64,000 nucleotides of DNA, from positions 1 to 64,000 of the forward strand of contig NZ_JACHXW010000004.1 of the NCBI RefSeq assembly GCF_014192395.1. The letters run 5' to 3'. The notes beneath the pieces were generated by a model. It ran no database searches. It saw nothing but the letters and a program-made list of their open reading frames with translations, and had not been told where the DNA came from. Positions 60,810 to 64,000 of this stretch are shown here, in pieces (positions within the stretch are counted from its first letter, which is position 1; every line of letters begins with the position of its first letter). The stretch is from Paenibacillus endophyticus (GTDB lineage Bacteria; Bacillota; Bacilli; Paenibacillales; Paenibacillaceae). A program made the translations under genes and the position numbers.

Positions 60810-61715
60810 ATGAAATTTGATAATCCGGAAGACATTATTCAGCTTACTCCCCAATGGGATGGTGAACGGTTCCCTAACGGCCGCCCCAAAGTATCCGAGG
60901 ACGTTCTTCGCCGCATGCGTAAAATTACGCTCGAGGAGGCTTGGGGCCCTTTATGGAATAGAGGTTATGCATTCCAATTTGAAGGCGATTTCAAAATCAT
61001 ACACCCGCAAAAAGTGATGGTCGGACGCGCCGTCACGGCCGTCATGGTCCCTAAACGTCCGGATCTGCATGAAACGCTGCTCAAACACGGCCATGAGCAG
61101 GAAGGCAGAAAAGGATTTTTTAATCAATGGGTCATTGATGAGCTCGTGGAGGACGACGTTGCCGTTGTCGACATGTTCGATAAGGTCCATTTGGGCACCT
61201 ATGTTGGCGGGAATTTGTCGACAGCAATCTCTACCCGCACCAAGCGCGGCGGAGCAGTCATCTGGGGCGGCATACGCGACAATCAGCAGGTTGTTGAGAT
61301 CGATAACATTAACGTATTCTACCGGGGAAGTGATCCGACAGCCATCGCAGATGTGACGATGGTAGGCATGAACGTGCCGACACGCATCGGAAAAGCAATA
61401 TGCATGCCGGGCGATGTCGTCCTCGGCACGCCTGCTGGCGTTATATTCATCCCTCCCCATTTGGCCGAATTAACGGTTGTGCAAGCGGAAAAATCGCAGG
61501 TTCGTGACGTCTTCGGCTTCGTTCGCCTCCGCGATAGCGTCTACTCGACGGCTCAAATTGATGCTGCCTGGGATACGGCGCTCTGGACCGATTTCTTGGA
61601 CTGGTTCGAGAACGATGGTGCTGCAAGCGACTACCGTCATCTCACTTGGGAAACCGAGCTCGCTGAAGCGAAAAAGAATGAACGAAATGGGCCGCAAAGC
61701 GATGTTCGTCTATAA
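60810..61715 (+). CDS. RraA-like / 4-hydroxy-4-methyl-2-oxoglutarate aldolase family protein
   Basis: A 301-aa member of the RraA/HMG aldolase superfamily, longer than classical RraA (about 160 aa). The core (about residues 70-250) includes VDMFDKVHLGTYVGGNLST, KRGGAVIWGGIRDNQQVVE (catalytic-like Arg-Asp region) and NVFYRGSDPTAI. The C-terminal 60 residues are extra. Related proteins are aldolases or dehydratases of keto acids, or regulators of RNA degradation; here the neighbourhood suggests cleavage or processing of a keto-sugar acid. ATG at 60810 follows GAGGTG; the upstream frame is rejected. Divergent from the transporter. Confidence 0.82.
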   Translation: MKFDNPEDIIQLTPQWDGERFPNGRPKVSEDVLRRMRKITLEEAWGPLWNRGYAFQFEGDFKIIHPQKVMVGRAVTAVMVPKRPDLHETLLKHGHEQEGRKGFFNQWVIDELVEDDVAVVDMFDKVHLGTYVGGNLSTAISTRTKRGGAVIWGGIRDNQQVVEIDNINVFYRGSDPTAIADVTMVGMNVPTRIGKAICMPGDVVLGTPAGVIFIPPHLAELTVVQAEKSQVRDVFGFVRLRDSVYSTAQIDAAWDTALWTDFLDWFENDGAASDYRHLTWETELAEAKKNERNGPQSDVRL

Positions 61716-61744
61716 CTAGAAATTCAAAAAGCATAATGCACAAC

Positions 61745-61790
61745 AAAAAAAGGACTCCAATTGGCAGCAGCTAGCCGATTGAGTCCTTCT
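61745..61790. terminator. Bidirectional terminator
   Basis: AAGGACTC-AATTGGC / GCCGATT-GAGTCCTT with one bulge, T-rich flanks on both strands, between the convergent rraA-like and araC-type genes. Confidence 0.85.
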
Positions 61791-61799
61791 TTCTTCCCG

Positions 61800-62969
61800 T
61801 TATCGTCCGATGGATTCCCTATATTCGCTTGGCGAGAGGCCCACCTTTTTCTTGAAGATTTGACTGAAGTATCGCGGATCCTGGTAACCGACCTTCTCGG
61901 CTACTTCATAATTTTTGAAGTGGGTGCTTCTCAGCATATCCTTCGCCTTATCGATCCGTATGTCCGTCAGATGCTCGATAAAGGTTTTCCCCGTATTTAG
62001 CTTGAACAGAAGGCTCAAGTACGTTGGGGTCATATACACCTTCTGAGCAACGCTTTGCAGAGAGGCATACTGGCATTCCTGTTCCATGTGATGAATGGTT
62101 TTTTTAATGATGCTGCGATGGCTCTCTTTCTGGCTATGTGAAAGCACATCCCTCAAACCGACCAGGAAATGAGCCACATATTTTTTCGTCTCAGCCAATG
62201 TTTCAAGCTTTACGATCGACATCACGTCGAATCGCTCATACGCAATGACATTTTCCGTTTCGGTGAGCACCCGCTTCTCAATGCCGACGAGCAGCCTGAC
62301 CGTCAGGTCATAGACGCTTTGGGCGTCTAGCGGACCCTTCTGCAGGATTCGTCCATAAAACTGTTCTACGCAGATCTGAATCTCTTCTATTGTCTCCGAA
62401 GCTTTGAAAGCATCATACAAATCCTTCTCATGCTCAGACGGATACTGCTTAAGCGATTCGAAGCGACCAAGCTCGCCATAATAAATAATCGAGCCTGTAC
62501 CGCGGTAAAATTTGAATTGCAAAGCTCTTGCCGCTTGCCGGTAGGAATGGACGACATCGCATAGATGACTGCAGGGCTTTCCGACTCCAATGTTGACCTG
62601 CAGGTGCAATTGCTCTTTCAGCATGCTTTGAATCATCTGAATTTGATCCTTTGAAACCCAGGAAAACAGGAGCCCTACTCGTCCTTCTTCATCTACGAAC
62701 ACAACGCTGCCATTTGAAATGTTTTTCTGCAAGTGATCGCGCATCCGCTCCAAGTACAATACCTTCTCATGCTCGTCGGAGAAATGGGCTGTAGGTTCTA
62801 ACAGTGCCATTGCGGGGAACGTATAATAAGGGTTTAACTGAAGCTGAGACAAGCTGTCCTTCAAATCCATTTTAACCGGGCTTGCTGAAGCCACTAGATT
62901 CCGAAAAAAACGATCCCTCATCCAAGTCATAATCACATCTTCTTTGAACAGTAATCCCTCGCTACGCAT
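61800..62969 (-). CDS. AraC-family transcriptional regulator
   Basis: A 389-aa regulator. The C-terminal pair of helix-turn-helix motifs (about residues 285-389) includes SLQSVAQKVYMTPTYLSLLF and NYEVAEKVGYQDPRYFSQIF, ending KKKVGLSPSEYRESIG. The N-terminal about 280 residues have no recognised ligand-binding fold; the central part (VGKPCSHLCDVVHSYRQAAR) resembles the region seen in YesN/AraC response regulators, but no receiver domain is present. ATG at 62969 follows AAGGGG. Probably controls the surrounding acid-sugar genes. Confidence 0.9.
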   Translation of the reverse strand: MRSEGLLFKEDVIMTWMRDRFFRNLVASASPVKMDLKDSLSQLQLNPYYTFPAMALLEPTAHFSDEHEKVLYLERMRDHLQKNISNGSVVFVDEEGRVGLLFSWVSKDQIQMIQSMLKEQLHLQVNIGVGKPCSHLCDVVHSYRQAARALQFKFYRGTGSIIYYGELGRFESLKQYPSEHEKDLYDAFKASETIEEIQICVEQFYGRILQKGPLDAQSVYDLTVRLLVGIEKRVLTETENVIAYERFDVMSIVKLETLAETKKYVAHFLVGLRDVLSHSQKESHRSIIKKTIHHMEQECQYASLQSVAQKVYMTPTYLSLLFKLNTGKTFIEHLTDIRIDKAKDMLRSTHFKNYEVAEKVGYQDPRYFSQIFKKKVGLSPSEYRESIGR

Positions 62970-63014
62970 ACTCCACTTCCCCTTTTGTAAGGTTAACTTG
63001 CGAGATGCATGACA

Positions 63015-63662
63015 CTAATTCAGATGAATGCTTTTGTAAGAATGCATGTGCTCGATAAAGGTTTTCTCCGCCAATTCCGAATTGCCCTCTCGAAGCACCT
63101 CGACCAGCCTAAGATGCCAATCAGCAAGCCCATCCGTTGAATAATGGCGGTTGGAGATTGCCATGAAGCGCATAACCTTCATTCTCATCCGTGTCCAGAG
63201 CTCAAGAATCATATGATTGTCGCAGCGCTTATAAAAAAATCCGTGGAACTCCATATCCAACTCCAAAATGTTCAGAATATCCTTTTGCTCGTGAGCCGCG
63301 TGCATGTGCCGAATGATGCGTTCCAAATAGCAAAAATCGTCCTCGTCTAGAAATTGCATCGATTTTCTAACCGCGAATCCTTCCATAATTTCTCGGAGCT
63401 CGAATATATCCTTGATTTCCTTGGACGTTATCGTGGATACGACTGAACCTTTATTCGGTATGCTCGTGATATAGCCGGCAGATTTCAAGCGCTCAAGCGC
63501 TTCTCGAACGGGTGCTTGGCTAATATTGAACTTCTTTGCGATTTCAAGCACGAGCAATCTTGCGCCTGGCTGCAGGTCTCCAGCGAGTATGTCTTTCTTA
63601 ATTGCGGTAAATACCTGTTCACTGATGGAGCTTACTGATGTTATCGGAATATTGTCCAGCAT
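63015..63662 (-). CDS. GntR-family regulator, FadR/FCD subfamily
   Basis: A 215-aa repressor-type protein: N-terminal winged HTH (about residues 12-75: VFTAIKKDILAGDLQPGARL, then ISQAPVREALERLKSAGYI) and a C-terminal helical FCD domain (about 90-210) with the metal/ligand residues Asp-His-His pattern (DMEFHGFFYKRCDN, ending FIEHMHSYKS). ATG at 63662 and GTG at 63671 are both possible. Two identical palindromes stand upstream (63691-63704 and 63769-63782), suggesting autoregulation. FCD regulators typically sense sugar acids such as gluconate or uronates. Confidence 0.92.
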   Translation of the reverse strand: MLDNIPITSVSSISEQVFTAIKKDILAGDLQPGARLLVLEIAKKFNISQAPVREALERLKSAGYITSIPNKGSVVSTITSKEIKDIFELREIMEGFAVRKSMQFLDEDDFCYLERIIRHMHAAHEQKDILNILELDMEFHGFFYKRCDNHMILELWTRMRMKVMRFMAISNRHYSTDGLADWHLRLVEVLREGNSELAEKTFIEHMHSYKSIHLN

Positions 63663-63690
63663 CTCGCTCACGTCCTCATTTGATATTATC

Positions 63691-63704
63691 GATTATCGAT
63701 AATG
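63691..63704. promoter_or_regulatory. Candidate GntR operator 1
   Basis: GATTATCGATAATG, containing the perfect 12-base palindrome ATTATCGATAAT, 29 bases upstream of the gntR start codon. Confidence 0.6.
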
Positions 63705-63715
63705 TCTATTAAAAA

Positions 63716-63730
63716 AAGAAAGCGTTATCA
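63716..63730. promoter_or_regulatory. cre-like site upstream of gntR
   Basis: AGAAAGCGTTATCA fits TGWAANCGNTNWCA at 13 of 14 positions, 54 bases upstream of the start codon. The mismatch is at the first T, as in the site at 60616-60630. Confidence 0.5.
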
Positions 63731-63768
63731 TATGGAGTTAAAAAAACGTTATTTCCCTCCTCGCTTCG

Positions 63769-63782
63769 GATTATCGATAATG
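63769..63782. promoter_or_regulatory. Candidate GntR operator 2
   Basis: Second identical copy of GATTATCGATAATG, 78 bases from the first. The remaining 63783-64000 holds no supported gene; it is probably the promoter region of a divergent gene beyond the window edge. It contains a weak cre-like sequence at 63892-63906. Confidence 0.55.
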
Positions 63783-64000
63783 CAGCTCATACCGTCATTA
63801 TAGAACTTCTTTATCCATCTGACAACGGTGTTAATTGTCGAAATTTAGGAAGTTATCTTATGAAAAGCCGTTTTTTCACAGCAATCCATATTTCGAAACC
63901 GTTTCTTTCTTGAAAATTCGCTCCTTAACTAGTCATGCCACCGTCAAAAGCATATAATAGAGAATGATCTATATCCGATATAATTACTTGGACAAAATGG

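Noticed and set aside
63892..63906. Third cre-like sequence near the right edge
   Set aside because: Two mismatches, including a conserved C, and the gene it might control is outside the window.
1..64000. Mobile elements, prophage, CRISPR arrays, rRNA, tRNA and defence systems
   Set aside because: Looked for transposase or integrase proteins, repeat-spacer patterns and RNA gene landmarks; none recognised.

Overview
The window looks like chromosomal DNA from a spore-forming member of the Bacillales, most likely Paenibacillaceae (Paenibacillus or Cohnella type). The evidence is two gerA-type germinant-receptor operons, an mmg operon with a sigma-E-like promoter, strong AGGAGG-type ribosome binding sites, TnrA/GlnR-type nitrogen boxes and cre-like sites. 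I found no rRNA, tRNA, insertion sequence, prophage or CRISPR array. The genus is an inference.

Layout. (1) 137-8017, minus strand: a seven-gene mmg/methylcitrate operon (divergent acyl-CoA dehydrogenase-like gene, mmgA, mmgB, mmgC, prpB, mmgD, mmgE) for mother-cell beta-oxidation and propionyl-CoA disposal. (2) 8207-11660: a two-gene metal-related membrane pair (YcgR/YcgQ type) and an ABC-F protein. (3) 11723-19026: nitrate assimilation, with moeA-nasB-nasC transcribed left and the nitrate transporter nasA transcribed right from one control region. (4) 19078-25367: an NfrA-type nitroreductase, germinant-receptor operon 1 (AA-AB-AC plus a small two-helix protein), rpiA and a GNAT gene. (5) 26033-30899: a response regulator, a hybrid histidine kinase and an Hpt-REC-GGDEF-REC protein forming a likely phosphorelay to c-di-GMP. 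(6) 31105-45175: mixed housekeeping genes (NlpC/P60 hydrolase, HAD phosphatase, ECF sigma factor, extra ClpP, flavoprotein, EamA exporter behind a riboswitch, molybdopterin oxidoreductase, chorismate synthase with divergent LysR gene, trhO). (7) 45232-49347: germinant-receptor operon 2 (AA-AC-small protein-AB). (8) 49503-52810: small hydrophilic protein, unknown protein, autolysin, NAD-dependent epimerase. (9) 53108-63662: an acid-sugar catabolic island (two SDRs, a mandelate-racemase-family dehydratase, mannonate dehydratase, sugar ABC transporter without ATPase, RraA-like protein, AraC and GntR regulators).

The most interesting material is non-coding. Both divergent nitrate leaders (17427-17491 minus; 17676-17750 plus) carry two hairpins with six-base loops having A at position 1 and G at position 4, followed by an intrinsic terminator that overlaps the second hairpin. 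This is the architecture recognised by ANTAR-domain antiterminators. Between them lie two exact TGTNA-N7-TNACA boxes, one embedded in the -35 element of a TTGACA-17-TATAAT promoter. A second control element, 36904-37027, reads as a guanine-class purine riboswitch with an enlarged P2 loop. Its terminator competes with the aptamer, so ligand should switch on an EamA exporter. Other leads are a compact minus-strand transcription unit at 31612-31809 resembling a small RNA or toxin remnant, duplicated GntR operators at 63691-63782, and an acyl-CoA dehydrogenase paralogue lacking its catalytic glutamate.
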